A stretch of 64,000 bases of DNA from Loripinus fragilis (Eukaryota; Mollusca; Bivalvia; Lucinida; Lucinidae). The translations under genes were made by a program, and so were the position numbers. Every line of letters begins with the position of its first letter. Within the stretch, counting starts at the first letter, position 1. The DNA lies in assembly GCA_964019695.1 (NCBI GenBank), contig CAXHUL010000509.1, positions 79,118 through 143,117 of the forward strand, written 5' to 3'. The notes beneath the pieces are model-generated. The model made no database searches, had not been told where the DNA came from, and saw nothing but the letters and a program-made list of their open reading frames with translations. Shown one piece after another: positions 36,301 through 51,300 of this stretch.

Positions 36301-39300
36301 TGATTTTCCACACCATGATGAACTGCTCTTAAAGGAAAAATTCGCTCCCTCTGGGAGCAAATTCTTTCCTTTAAGAGAAGTTCCTATTTTGAAAAGGGAC
36401 ACAATTGAATAGAACCACTGCTTGATCCAGTAGTCTCCCTTTGATGTGCGTAACTTTTTAAGCGTTCTGGCTGTGCCATTGAATATGTTGTTTTGCTCGC
36501 ATTCATGCTTCCAACTATATCTACAGGAAATAATTAAATAATATGAACTGCCTGTAATGAAACAAATGAAATATTTCATCATTACTCACAAATAGTCAAA
36601 AGCTGGCTACTTTGCTTATTGTATTATTGTTTGCATAAATGAAATTGCTTGAGGCTGTTATTATACAATTCCTGGTTACATTATGCTCATTTTATTTTCA
36701 TTTTAAGCATGCAGCTAAATAGAAGCTTGCATTGGCACACACATAGATAATAGTATACAAAATGACACTATTCTTATAAGATTTTAAAGTAAATTATCGT
36801 CAATGTACAGGCAATACAATATTTATAAAAAGTTAAGCTGTCTGCTGCTTCTTTCTCTTTTTCAGACAAGTACTATTAAGTAAGCAAATCATCCACACCA
36901 ATCATACTGGGTACATCGATTGGAAAGCTAGATTCATCACAAATATTAAAGCTTAATACAAAAACCCCACATGTAATGGAAGTAAAAAAATTGTCATTAG
37001 CAGACTTATTGCCTGCAACTAGATTACATGTTATATACTAACAAGTAAAAACTAATTATATTCGGGTATAAATATATAAAGTAAAGTGTATGTATAAGCA
37101 AACTGTTTTAATTATAACTTAAAGCTGAATAGTTCTGACTACATGCGTTGAAGCGCAAGCATCAAGGTTCATACTGTAACAGTTCAGATTGTTATTTCTG
37201 TTATATTATATCCTAAATACACCACAACATGTTGATGGGACGTTTAACAAATTCTACACTGCAGAATCAGATGTCAAAAATTTTGACCCTAGATACACTT
37301 CCATGGGACATTAAACTATTTATGAGATATAGGATACACACCATGTGTTCATAGGACATATAACCAAGGAAGATACATGGACTAGAAATCTCCTCCTCTG
37401 ACCTATTATTCTTGAAAGAATAGATAAACTGTGATTCTTACCTTTACATACTGAAAAGTTTGACATTCAGACTGCAAGCTGATGAAATCCTATTTAGGTC
37501 CCCATACACCCAATTTCAAGCAAAACTCAATGAGAACACTTTAATTCACTAAATAATAATATACAGTTACTCAAAATGTCTTTAAGTAATGTCACTCATG
37601 GCACTGACACAATTATTCAATGTCTTTTGATACAGAAAGTGGAACTTTTCTCCACTGTCGTCTATATTGAATGAGTAAATTTCTCCTCTGTGAAATGATC
37701 CTGTATTGTTTTACCTGGACGTATCACACCTTGCATAATATACCAGGGCTAGGTCTAATAAACAAAGGAGTTAACAGCCTGAAAGTGCTGTAAACTTGCT
37801 TATTCATTTGTCACTGTGTCATCAAACTTATCGTCTTCACTCTTGACTGCCTGCCTACCAGGACAGCCCGGCTGATGGCTGTCTAGGCTTGAAAATGCAT
37901 GTCATATCCAAAACTTGGTATCAAAATGCAGGATATTTCACCAGGAATCTAGTTCTCATCGGATACCACAAATTTCATATTCCTTTATCTATATTTTGAC
38001 ATTAAATTTGGTGTTCACATCAGGGAGGGCCTGTCAGCTCAGCTGGCGAGTGTTGGCATGTTCCCAGACAGGCAATGCCTAATTGGTCTGCTAGGCTGTC
38101 TGGCCATCCGGGCAATCAATCATTGGCCAAAAGGCATTACATGGGCACATGAAAAAACTCTATAATTATGAGGGTGTTGCAGTGTTAGCAGCAGAAGTCA
38201 GCAACAACCTCAGCTCAAGTGTACGGTAAGCTCCGGTTCACTGTTCACAGTGATGAAGTCGGGTGCTACTTATTTTTCTCAACATGGTTCCTTACCCACG
38301 ATCATCAATTATTACTTTACAGCCCAATTCAAAATTAAATGCTGAAGTGAAACTACCAGCGTTGCTGGAATTTATTATAGACGCCATCTTGGTTGCTTTT
38401 AACAAGTGTAATAATATGAATAGCTATGCGGTTAATTATGATAGCCAATGGGAATCATTGCAAATGTTAACACATGTGTGGTCATAAAATTATTCATGAC
38501 ATCAATTATTTCGCTGTACATGATGATCATGTGATAAATTATCTTATGTGGCTCCAATATCTGCAAATCTCTACTGTAAGTTTGTGGAACAAGGCTTTGA
38601 TTGGGTCTTGTTGTTTTTAACATAGATCCAGATAAGGACATTTTATTTGCGTAAATTAGAATTATTTTTGTTACCTTTTAAATTAATTTAAACATGTGTT
38701 TTGGGTGATCAAAAGAACTGTCTCATTGAGACAGTTCTTTTGAGTACCCACAACGTATCTTTTGGATGAGAAATAAAGAAAATAATTTTGCAATATGCAC
38801 TCTTATCTGGAGGCCTGTATTAAGCACTAGCTAATGAAGCCTACTACATACTTATAAATGCATTACTTTCAGTATTGCTACTTCTGCATTCTTGACAACA
38901 ATCGTCTGGATTTTTTCTTATTCTTTGAGATTGTGGACAATCTAGTTCTGGGCATGGGAGTCTTGAGCAATTCACTTCTGCTGATCCTGGCTGAAAAAAA
39001 GAAGACCTTACATGAGTGCTCATGTTTTATTGAATTTATTAAACGAGCTGGGGAAAAGAGATAAAATGCGAGGCTTGACCAGTAGCATTTAATCTCTTTT
39101 TCGCAACGAGTTTAATGAATTCAATAATATAAGAGCACGAATGTTAGATTCTTTCAGATTACTTTGGAATCTCATTTCTGTCCTTAAAACATTATAATTT
39201 TGTCATTATATAAACAACGTTGTTGCGGGCGTCATAACGTTTCCTGAAAATCTGTAAACCACTAGTGGTTTATCAACTTTATTGCATGGCGTTATTTTAC

Positions 39301-42300
39301 TCCAAGACCCATGGCATAAGATAAAAAAAAGGATAATTTTGTTACATGTTACACTTTAGCATTAATTTTGTTCAAAACCCAATGAGAATTGACCATTTTA
39401 GCTTTACTTCATCACAACCAGGAGAGTGAAAAAGGGTAGGGCAAATATTTATAACAGAAATACTCTTTCAGCCTTAATTTCTGTATACCTCTACTAAGCT
39501 CACATGACTATACTCCATTAGATATGACCTTTCTACATATAAAAACAAATAACAGCCATGAAGCGATAGCTTGCACTAGCTTTAATTATTACAAGGGTAA
39601 AATGAATAATTATGGCAAATGCTTTATCAAACTTTTTTCAGACAAGCAATATTATAAAATATTCTGATAATTTGAGAAGTGCTATAAAATCTATTTGGGG
39701 CTTTTGGAAATTCAGATGAGATTCTAAATAAATTTAAATAAAAGGTTCTTTAGTATCTAAAAGTAAGTGAGTATCATCAGGAAATAACATAATCACACAC
39801 TGCAACCCTTGACACCGTGAGAAAGACAGGCCCCTTTGTGAGCACCCATGGTAAATAAATTTATGATCTTTATAATAACAAGTATGTAATTTTGCTATTT
39901 AGCAAGGAGTGATAAATTCACAATATATACTAACTTGGTAAACGGTAACGCTAGATTCCATTCTGGCACTGGTTTTTTTATAAAACTTAGCTTGAGGCTG
40001 GTTCATTCCGAAACTAAAATTAAATGTTTAAACTTACTATACATCTACAGATGGCACATTTGGAGTAGCCAAGAGGCGGAATGTATGGGTGCCATGTTGC
40101 TCCATAATGGTGGCATCTTAAATTAAATGTTTTACACTTACTATACATCTACAAATGGCATATTTGGAGTAGCCAAAAGGCGGAATGTATGGGTGCCATG
40201 ATGTTCCATAAGGGTGCCATCTAAAATTAAATGTTTTACACTTACTATACATATGGCACATTTGGAATAGCCAAGAGGTGGAATGTATGGGTGCCATGGT
40301 GTTCCATAAGGTTGCCATCTTTTATTAAATGTTTACACTTACTATACATCTACAAATGGCACATTTGGAGTAGCCAAGAGGTGGAATGTATGGATGCCAT
40401 AGTGTTCCATAAGGGTGCCATCTTTTATCTCCGGGAAAGTAACAGCTTCCGACTGGTTTCTTCTCTGTACTATTTTCGTCTGATAAGGAAAGATAGGGAC
40501 AAAAAATATGAGCCACGCCGTGTGGTTTCCATCATTGTAGCATTTTGATAAGGTAAACTCAGACGAGCATGTGCAGCCTCTTGTTAAGCTTAGAAACTCC
40601 AAATGATGTTCGATCAGTAGCTTAACAGTCATAGAATATTAGACTGACTAGCAAAGGCTCTGATCAGACTGCACGTTTGCGCGGGCTGGTCTGAGCCTTT
40701 GCTGGTCGCACATATCACATTGTTGGAAATCTCATGTTGTGGCTCATACCTCAAAATTAGATCTTCTAGAAAGGAAGGAAATCTACAACTTTGAAAACAG
40801 TAGGCTTCCTTTATGAGAATTATTATAAAATGCTACAAGTAAGACACCCCTTAGCACCAGTTTTATTCTTCTTTATTTTTGAATAAATTATCTGGAAAAC
40901 GAATCCCTCAGAAATAGAAATAGAGAGAAACTACAATATTAGAAAACAGAAGGCTCAGTTTTATTGAGTCTGTTCATGAAAACTAATGGGGAAAGTGCAA
41001 CAATTGTCACGTTCCTAGCACCAGCTTAAGCGGTATTCTGCTTTCCGTCAGAACTCATTATTCCAGAAGGACCAGAATATGAAAAAATGTCAACACTATA
41101 TTGATGCACGGTGAAAAGTATAAGAAGACAAATAATTAGCAAATTAGAATTCATTGTTCACTGTATAGGTTAAATACTTTAGAATGGGGAACACTGCAGT
41201 GCATTTGGAATTACACAGTTTGATGCGTGTCACTTTAAAAATTGGCTGATAAATAATAATCTGAGAACTGTTTTTAATTTGTTTAACCACAGAAAGGCGA
41301 AAGCTGGTGCTTTGCTCACTTATTCTTGCTTGATTGTGGGTGCCTTGGTGAGTCTGTGTTCTATTGTTTCTGTCTCTTGGTATAATGGGTCAGGCTCCAG
41401 GGTTATTAAACTTGAGTTCATTCCCAAACTCAAAATAATGAAATGAACTCTATAAGCATCAAAGCTTCCATTCAGATCCTTTACATTGTTATATGCAATT
41501 ATTGTACCACTTGTATTATTTACAGAGATGAAATAAAGTTTAAACAAAACTCAAAATAAAGCACAATATTTGGCTGTTTGCGGACACATGTCATCAAGCA
41601 GCCAATCATTGGTCTTTATTTTGAGTTTGTGATTGTGATTTGGTATTGTGGCATTTCCTGGCCCTATTCACTTGTATTGTCACCAAGTGCTTTCCTTCTT
41701 CGTTTTCAAAATAGTTCGCCAAAAGCGCAGTGCAAATGCTTTTGAAATGCCAACCATGTCCGCAATCTGCTGAGAAGTATATCTTTACGTCTGATTATAC
41801 TATATAATTTTTTATAACAATCTTTGAACTACTTGCAGATTTAGATCTACAATGTTTTGGAGCACTTGTAACAGACCCTACGCCTGCACTGAAATCCCTA
41901 ACCTGTCTGCAAACTGTGGAAAATGACATTGAATTACTAACATAAACAGTACATATGTCAGCACAAATGTTCATTGAACCTCTGCTAAGTAATGCGCGAG
42001 TCTTAATGTCAGCCCTGATTTTGATCTCATTTTCAACGCTTCTCCCAACCATTTTGCTTAACCGCCTATGAGTAGGGTTTCTGCAAAAGTAAATTTCACG
42101 AGAGATGTTGTGTCTACATGTGCAGTTGATACATTGATTGAAAGGTGATAGAATGGAAAACACATACAAGGCGTGGGTTTTATCTTCCCGCCAACAGTTG
42201 CGGTGAAAATTGCCAGTGGCATTACTTTTGATCCCATCCTCGTATATTTGGATACAATGGAACAACAAAATATTACAATACTATGCAAAGTCAAAAACAT

Positions 42301-45300
42301 ATGAGCCACGACTTGTGATTTCCAACAATGTGGCATTTTGACAAGTGTAGACTCAGACGAACCCGTGCAGTCTCCCTTTATGCTTAGAAACTCCAAATGC
42401 TGTTTGGTCAGTAGCTTAACAGTCAAAGAATGTTCATTCAGGAGGTGACTAGTATAAGCATTTATGCTTGTTTTCAAATCCTGTTGATCTTTTCTCTATT
42501 AATCATGCTATTGTATACTTGTAATTGAATTGAAGTTAATACATTATTGTTTACACTAAATAATGTTCAAGCAACTAGAAAAGGCTCTGATCAGACTGTG
42601 TGTATGCGCAGGCTGGTCGCACATACCACATTGTTGGAAATATCATGTCGCGGCTAATATATATTCTTTATTTTCACATTGATTAAAATACGCAATTTTA
42701 TATCAATATTGTTTACTGTTAGGGCAATATGTATTTTGTTAGTGATTTACTTTATACATAAAAAGATTATAATTTAAGTTTGGAAATTAAATAATTGTTT
42801 AGCATGCATAGAAGATGCATCGATAACTCACCTTGGCAGATAGGACAGCACTCTCCACTAGACGTCACAAGTTTTGTGCAATTAGCTGGTGGGCACAGAA
42901 CTTTGTCACAAATAGCATTGCCTCTCTGAAATTGAAATATTTCAAGTATAATATACTATAGTTAAGTCATTCTTTAAATGTGTATGTGCAGTTTTATAAT
43001 TAGGCTATAACAGTACCTATGGTATTACTTTATATGTGTGAATGAGTCCCGCTGTAGCGATACTGTCCAGGCTCATGGGCGTCACCTCTGGCCACATATC
43101 ATATGTATGTAGCATCTGCATAGAAGTCAGCTCATTCTGTCAATACCAATGTACTTGCAAGAGCATTTTATGAACAAAATTTATTGGTACCGTTTAACAT
43201 GTTTAAGCTCTCCAGTAATTTTCTTACTGACCATTCCAAGACCATGCTTCTTTTGTGGATCCTTTTTGTTATTAGTGTTTCATGTTTGTCTGTCATACTG
43301 TCTTGCCTGTTCCCCACAGCCTTGTGGTCACCTGTTGGGAAAGTGCTGACCTCTTTGGCCTCTTGTATGTGACGTTTTCTTAGGTTTTTATCTCTGTCCC
43401 ATATGGTGTCCTGGGTCAGGTGTGGTACTTGGTTGTATCAATTCCTGATGTTTGCCTTCTTCCGTACTTTGTCTAGAGTTATAAATTGCTTCTACCTTTG
43501 TTCAGAGTTGTCACACAGGTCCTTGGCAGGCTTAGCTTTAATAGTTAACCAGTACTAAGTGTATTCAAACTTTCTTCAGTTTTAACCTAAGTTCACCCAC
43601 ACATTTTCTCAGTAATCAATTACTCCCAAGACTTGATTCCAGTAGTGCACATTGATTACTGATATGAGAAATTATGTGGGTGAACTTAGGTTAAAACTCA
43701 ACATATTACAAATCAGACTTGCTATATTAAGTTGCATAGTGAACAACAGACAGAATTTATGTTATCGATGTAATCTTTGAAGGCAATTTGTATTGTTGAT
43801 ATGCTACCGACAAATCACGAAGATTAATTGATTTGTAGTAAAAGTGATGCAATAGTTTGAAATTTACAAATAATATTGATATAAAACATATGCAAAATAA
43901 CAAGAGCCTATTTGTAAAATATTATAGAAAAACATTTTCATTTACTGTGATAAATATAATTGATTAGAGTGCAAACATAACTACCACACAGCTGTTTACA
44001 AAGAGTATTATTTTAGAAATAGTGTATGTTTATTCTTGTATGTATTTTCTAAGGCCACTGCACACTTATATAAGATGAATGTGTTTTGCATTTTTATTTC
44101 AGCTGTTGCATACATGTACAATGCATGCTGTAAGCTTTTAACAGTCATGTTTCAACCAGCAAACTCTCATTTATTAACAGGAAAATTCACATGATAACAT
44201 GTATGAATTTGGTATCTAAAATAAACTCGTTCTGTGCCACTAGATTTATGACAGGTGATCTGTTTGTGGACCGACTTCGCCCTGGAGTATGGATACTGCA
44301 TGTGAAATGGTGACAAAATTAAGTGCCATACGTTTCATTTTAGGTGAATATATTGTTAAATGTATGCAAAAATAACAATCCAACATTGTTTGTCAATGCA
44401 TTAACGTTCGCCAGGTCCCTTGGGATATGTAAAAACCAAAGGCAAAGAATTTCAACATCTCCCAAAAGGATCTATAACACATAAAACATATTTGATCCAT
44501 AGGTTATTCAGTGGTCTTTTCTGCAAGCTCAGTTGGTGTTGGAAATCGTTTAATACTACCTTTCAGGTGTACAGAGACACATACCTGACATCTACATGTA
44601 AAGCATGTTTGATCTGAGGGCTGCCAGGACTCTCCATGTTTGTAAAACTGTTCATTATGGTAACATCTAAACACATTGTTTTCTCCTGTCTCAATGTCGT
44701 TATCATCAAGGGCATCACCACCACCTCCAGAATGACTCCAACAATTATTTTGACGATAAAGCTGTCAAACAGTAAATCAATTCATATCAGCCAATCAGAA
44801 CGCTGAAAATCGTTACACACATCAAAGGGAGACTACTGATTCAAGCAGTGAATTTCTTCAATTGCGTCTTTTCAAAATGGGAACTTCTCTTAGAGGAAAG
44901 AATTTGCTCCCAGGGGGAGCGAATTCTTTCCTTTAAGAGCAGTTCCTTATGGTATGGAAAAATCACTTCTACCACATTAGGTGACCTCCCTTGAATGTTA
45001 CCCATATTACGCATATGGGTTACCAAGATACATCAATGTCAGCAATCCATTTTATCACATATCAATTAAGCCTTGGGTCATGGTAGTCTAATCCAAAGAC
45101 AGACATGATTGCACTAACTCACTGATGTAAATGTTAGGTCAGGGTTAATACAAGTCTGAGGCCTACTATTTGAAGGAAGAATCCTTCTTAAAGGTTTGTG
45201 GATCATTTTTATGTTATTTCTATCTTGTTTTTGTTCTGCTTTCGCGTGCATCTATTTATTTATGCCTTATAAGCACCTGCTAGGAAAGGGCTGACCTCTT

Positions 45301-48300
45301 GGCTCTCGTTTGTGATGTATAATTGTGAATTTGTCACTTTTCCATTGGTATCCTGGGTCAGGTGTGGTGCTTGATTGTATTGATTCCTGATCTTTGCCCT
45401 CTTTCTTACTTTTTATAAATTGTAAAGTCCATCTTCATTAATGTAACACATAAAACACTATTAAAATTAAAAAAATGACTCACAGGCGTTTTCATCTTTC
45501 CACAACTTCCAGTACCTTGGCTGTTCACTTCAATAACGTTTTCACCAAATTGCAAACTAGTGAACACATTTTCTGGTATAACTTTTATAATGCCACTCAT
45601 CTGTAAAAAAAATAAAACATAACATATTAATAAAGACAATATTGTTTATTCTAAAACACCTGCAAAAACGTGATATATCAAATAAAAATTTACCTTTTTG
45701 AAAGAGTGAAGAAAACACACGCTAGCTGACGTCATTTATTGCTGCAAATTGACGTCAGTCATGGCGTTAGGCAGTGTAACATCGTTTTTACGCTTGAAAG
45801 GCTTTACAAATACATGTAAACATATAGGACACAGTCCAACTATTGGCGGGAATTATTCAGTGCAATGGCAGAAAGTTGGAAGAACCGGAATACTTCAAAT
45901 GTGTTTTCGTCATTTATTGTGTATTTGAATCAAAATAGATCGGCTCTTGTGCAGGAATTGTTCAGTAATGATTCACTGTTTGTCGGTCAGTTTTACGAAG
46001 AAAAATCACTCACGCTGTGCGCTTGTGATTTTATCTTTACAACTGACGTCCAAACAGTGAATTATTACACAACCATTCACTGCTAGAGCTGATCTACTTC
46101 TTAAGTAAACGTCGTTGACTAGTAGTATAATGTCATGAACAAGGTAACTAGGCAGCTGAGGGGATTTAAGTCTTGTTTAAAATAGAAACTTTTCCCACTT
46201 CAATATGGTGTGTTCACCTGCAAATATTCAAAGATGGAAAATACGAAAAATTACTTGGAAACATGTCATCTTATCTAAAATCATTCTAATCACAGTTTCT
46301 TCCATTTAATTGTGTGCTTAAATTTACCAGGAATCATAATAAGAGTCATACAATAACCTGTTTGATCATATGACATCGCATCTGGGAGTAAAATGATGCC
46401 ATGCATTAAAATCATTAAACCACTAGTTGTTTACAGATTTTCGGGAAATGTTATGACGTCCTTCACATGTTTTCATACATAATGACAAAAATAATCAGCT
46501 TTTTATGCAAGAAATGAGATTTCAAAGTAATCTTTAGGCCATATGATAAATAGAATCAAACATTCATGCTCTTGTATTATTGAAATTATTAAACTTGTTA
46601 CGAAAAAGAGAGAAAATCAATAATACATGAGCACTCATGTAAGATCCTCTATCTATTATAGCAATTTGTTTTGCTTTGTTTCTTATATTTCTCACCTGCT
46701 CAAATGTATATTCAGTAACATTTCTTTTGTTGTGCTTGTTCCAGAATATGGTGCTTGTCAACTTCACTGTCAATTCTTGGACATCTTTGTTTGACGATAG
46801 AAAGTGATATCTTATGTGACATTTAGAGTCTATGACTAACCATATAAACACAGTCATATCACACTTTGGGCTAGATAGTACTAATGGTTGATCTGAAACA
46901 GATAATTGCTAGATTTAAAGCAACATGTGAGACTATGTCACGTTTTGTTCCGCAAATCTCCTGTGTAGCTTTGCTATAAAGGCAGTTTGGCTTCTAATAT
47001 TATTACATTTGAACTGACCATTGTATATATGACGCCGATGCTCATGATCATAAACCATTCCTTGTCTGCGGTTTGTGATTGTGGTATTTCCTGATCATAC
47101 TCACTTACTATTCTTGGTAGCATATAGGGTTAGTACAACATGTAGTTTTTGAACTGGTTTATTTAAGTCAATATATTAAATAATAACAATAATAATGAGA
47201 TACTTATTTTTTCATGTCAATTTGTTTTCATGGCAGAAAGTTACCTTGTTTAAATTTAAACTATTTTAACTTGAAAATTAAGGCGTTTTGAAAGCAAACT
47301 GGTGTAATCATACAATTGGCACAACTAATTGCAAATAAGCATAAAGTATAGAACAGAGAAAAGAAAATAGTAAATGAATTAGTAAATAAATATCAATTTA
47401 CTTCTTAATAGTGCTCATGTGTTGTTCGTTTCAGTCCTTGTCATTCACAATTCACATTTAAATACATCAAAAAGTAATCATCATAATACCATTCATTTCT
47501 GAATAAAGCATTTTTTTATAATCAAGCTAATTGCAAATACACAGGTTTTCTATAATGCCAGAGTCTAAGAAACATTTGACAGGTAAATTATGTGTTTAAT
47601 TCTATAAAGCTTTTATCTTACCGCAAATACACTGTCATAACTATATTGATAATAAAAGTTACCCTGAAATATATCAATATGTTCCACATATGGCATCTCA
47701 ATCAAGCGACCTCTGAGTTGGTCAGGGCTGTTGTGAAGTTCAATATTGGCAAACACTTCTTCCTCCAGCAGTGTCTGTGTATCAATAGCTCTCATCTTAT
47801 AGTAGTCTCCTACTGCCTGTGATAACAAGGGACATGCAATATGAGTATATTATATACGCATTTTATATTCAAACTTTGGCGAAAGTTTGATATAAAGTAA
47901 TTTATGCATGAAATTTGGAAGAAACCGGGCAATCAATTACTTAGTTTAGAGTCTGCACAAGTTCAAATGGACCATAGGCCGCCATTTTGTTGGCCATTTT
48001 GATTTTTGTTCATCAGACAAAACCCATATTTATATATGAACAATAGCTTGATAGAGTAGTACATATATAAAATTTGGAAGAAATTTGTTGATAAATGACC
48101 AAGTTAGGATGTCTACATGTGTAAACTGAAAGGCAGTGGCCATTTAGGTTGTTATCTTGTTATAGTTGATCGGACAAAACTTATGTTCAAACTTGGGTGA
48201 GAGTTTGATAAAAGTAATTCATACATGACATTGAGAAGTAACGTGGTGATAAATGACTAAGTTAGAGTCTCCACTAGTGCACGAGGACAATAGGCGGTCA

Positions 48301-51300
48301 TTTTGTTTACCATATTGGTAATCGTTCATCAGATAAATTCAATATCCAAACTTGGGCGAGAGTTTATTAAAAGTAATTTATGCATGAAATTTGGAAAACA
48401 AAAACGGGCAATCAATTACTTAGCGAAGAGCTTCCACAAGTTCAAATGGAAGATGGGCGGCCATTTTGTTGGCCATTTTGATTATCGTTCATCAGACAAA
48501 ACCCATATTTATATATGAACAATAGCTTGATAAAAGTAGTATATATATAGATTTTGAGAAAATTTGGTGATAAATGACCAAGTTAGGATGTCCACATGTG
48601 CAAACTGACAGGCAGTGGCCATTTAGGCTGTCATCTTGTTATCGTTGATCGAACAAAACTTATGTTCAAACTTGGGTGAGAGTTTGATAAAAGTAATTCA
48701 TACATGACATTGAGAAGTAACGTGGTGATAAATGACTAAGTTAGAGTCTCCACTAGTGCACAAGGACAATAGGCGGCCATTTTGTTTACCATATTGGTAA
48801 TCATTCATCAGATAAATTCCATATCCAAACTTGGGCCAGTGTATGAAACTTTTTGTTTATTGTTACTCCCATTGTGGGAGTCTGTAATTGTTCTATGTTT
48901 TGTTGTACGCTACTTTATGTCCATTCTAGTATTGCAATCATCTTGATGAGGAATAGAGAGCTGATTGCTTTGCTTAATTTCTCTTCCTGGTGTCTCGTGA
49001 TGGTTGAGCAGCTCTTCCTTGTGGTGCCACGGGGTTGTCTGCGGTTTGTGCTTGTGGTATTTCCTGATCATACTCACTTAATATTTTTGATAAAAGTAAT
49101 TAGTATGTGCAATTTGGAAGAAATCCGGTGATGAATTACTAAGGTAGAGTGACTACAACGGCAGACCGACAGACAGATGGACAGACAGATGGATGGACAG
49201 ACGGACAAGCCAAAAACTATAAATCTCCGTCCTAATAAGAATGACTCCAGCCTTGGTATCATCATTATGTGTTGATTTGATTTGATTGTTTCTCTGTAAT
49301 GATATATTACATTAGTTAGGAAGCCTCCATCGAGCTAAACAATTTGTGTTTTAACAATAACAAAATCTAGGGCGAAGATTTGGCGCTAGTAAAATGCATT
49401 TAAGCCACCCAGTGGCTTAGGCTGTTGTCTGTTTTAATGCAGTGGTTCTGTTGTCGCTGATCTATTGTTTAATGTACTTCCCATTGTTTGTGGGAGTTCT
49501 GTGTTTGTCTTTGTTTTGCTATGCATAACTTTGTGTCCATTCTGACAAGAAAGAGAGAGCTGGTTATTTCGCTATTATTGATTTACAGATGTATTCTTAC
49601 TATAATGCTCTGTGGCTCTTCCTCACGGTGCCAAGGGTTGGTTTGCAGTGTGTGATTGTGGTATTTCCTGATTATACTCAGTTACTTTTTGTTAATCCAT
49701 TTCTTGATGTTGGCACTACCCCGAAATGTCCCATATGTGACGTGGGAAAAACTTATGTTAACACAATTTCGTTGTAGTTCCTAGGTTTACACCCATGTCT
49801 ACATGATTTAACATCTTAACGTTTGACTTGCTCAATTCAGTTACGGTAGCGTAAATACCAAGCCCCTGTGAGCAGGTCCAATGTTATTTGACTGCACACA
49901 AATATGTCAATACAAATATTACCTGTCCACCATTTGTCTGTCGATGTGTATATGTATGAGTAAGGATAGCCATGTCTTTCCATATACTGCGGTTGATGTT
50001 TAGTCTTGTAAGAGTTATCTCCCGTACATTAGTATGTGATTTTGATACTTCGAACTGAAAAAAAATTATATTATTCAATTATCAGGTCACTGTCTAGCCA
50101 CGCTCCCAACTGGTTCTTATCTCTGTTAGCTTTACAAGAGTCCAGGAAATTGCATACCTAGGGGCGATACAATGACAGACTAGCTCAAGCAGTAAAACTT
50201 GTGTAAAACGGTCACTCAAAAATAGACAAAAAAAATCTTTATGACAAATGGTAGCTTCAAAAGGTCAAATGTATTGCATAATGTTCCAAGGGGAGCATTC
50301 TGCAATACTTTTGACCTACATTAAGCAATAATTAGCCTCGCAAACCATTTTTTGTCTATTTAAGAGTTGCCGTTTCAGACAAGTTTTACTCTAATAACTT
50401 TGTTTGTTTACTATAATATTTCTTTCGCTTTCTCATTAATTCTTACAGACACATGCCCTACACTTAAAACTAACAGTACTGTTTTTGATTATATTAGATT
50501 GTCTAACTGTTCAAGCATCCGTTTACACCCATTTCGATTTTCTTTGGGGTTTGGCTTGTTGTTTTACGTCCCAGTAAACATATATGGTCATGTCGGGACA
50601 GTCAGTTCACCTAACTACACTTGTTCATGAGCAAGCTTGATCCACAATAAGTGGTTAACCAGTACTTCGTGCACATACTTTTGCTTATAACTGACAAAAG
50701 GGCAAAATATTTGCTACCATGTTACTGTATGTGTCATTCCCTTTAATTTGATATGCAATATGACCATTTTCCGAAAAAGTTTAATTTTGGCCTCAGCCAC
50801 ACACCCCAAGTCCACCCAGGAGTCGGACCCAGGGCTTCAAACTAAAATCTTGTCTGATATGTTTCATATCTATTATTCCGCTGTCTGCATACAAACATTT
50901 GGTACAACAAATTGACAATTGACTTAGTTAATGCCAAATTAAAATATTCGACCTCTGACCCCACCTGAGGGGTCAAGGGTGTGGGGTAAAATTTTTGACA
51001 CGGTCATGCTTATGTGGAGGCCTTTGGAAATCATGGCCTATAATGAGAAGTTGTCAGATTTAATAGTTTTGGGGAAATGTGATGTTCATTACACTATAAA
51101 GGCCAATACAGCTTTTGCCTTGTAATTACCTAGACTAAGTCAAGGGCAATTACTCAAGTGTTAATAAGTTGATTTTTACGAAACTTATTGGATATCGACT
51201 GTCTATATTACTTATCATTTATACCAAGAATGAACTAAATCTGACCAATAGGTACTGAGATATGATTCTGGTGGGACATAAAATTTGGATGGACAGAAGG

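Noticed and set aside
37820..38120. Structured RNA from GGCTGTCTAGGC/GCCTGGCTGTCT-like words
   Set aside because: Complementarity is patchy and short; no consistent stem could be drawn.
40118..40318. Extra VWC3 half-exons in the array as genuine alternative exons
   Set aside because: The copies lack the upstream exon part and a good acceptor, and successive units are in different frames.
47613..47662. Extension of exon W6 to the GTAAGA donor
   Set aside because: That border is phase 0 and would place a stop shortly after joining W7; the GTAACT donor at 47662 gives the phase 1 that W7 needs.
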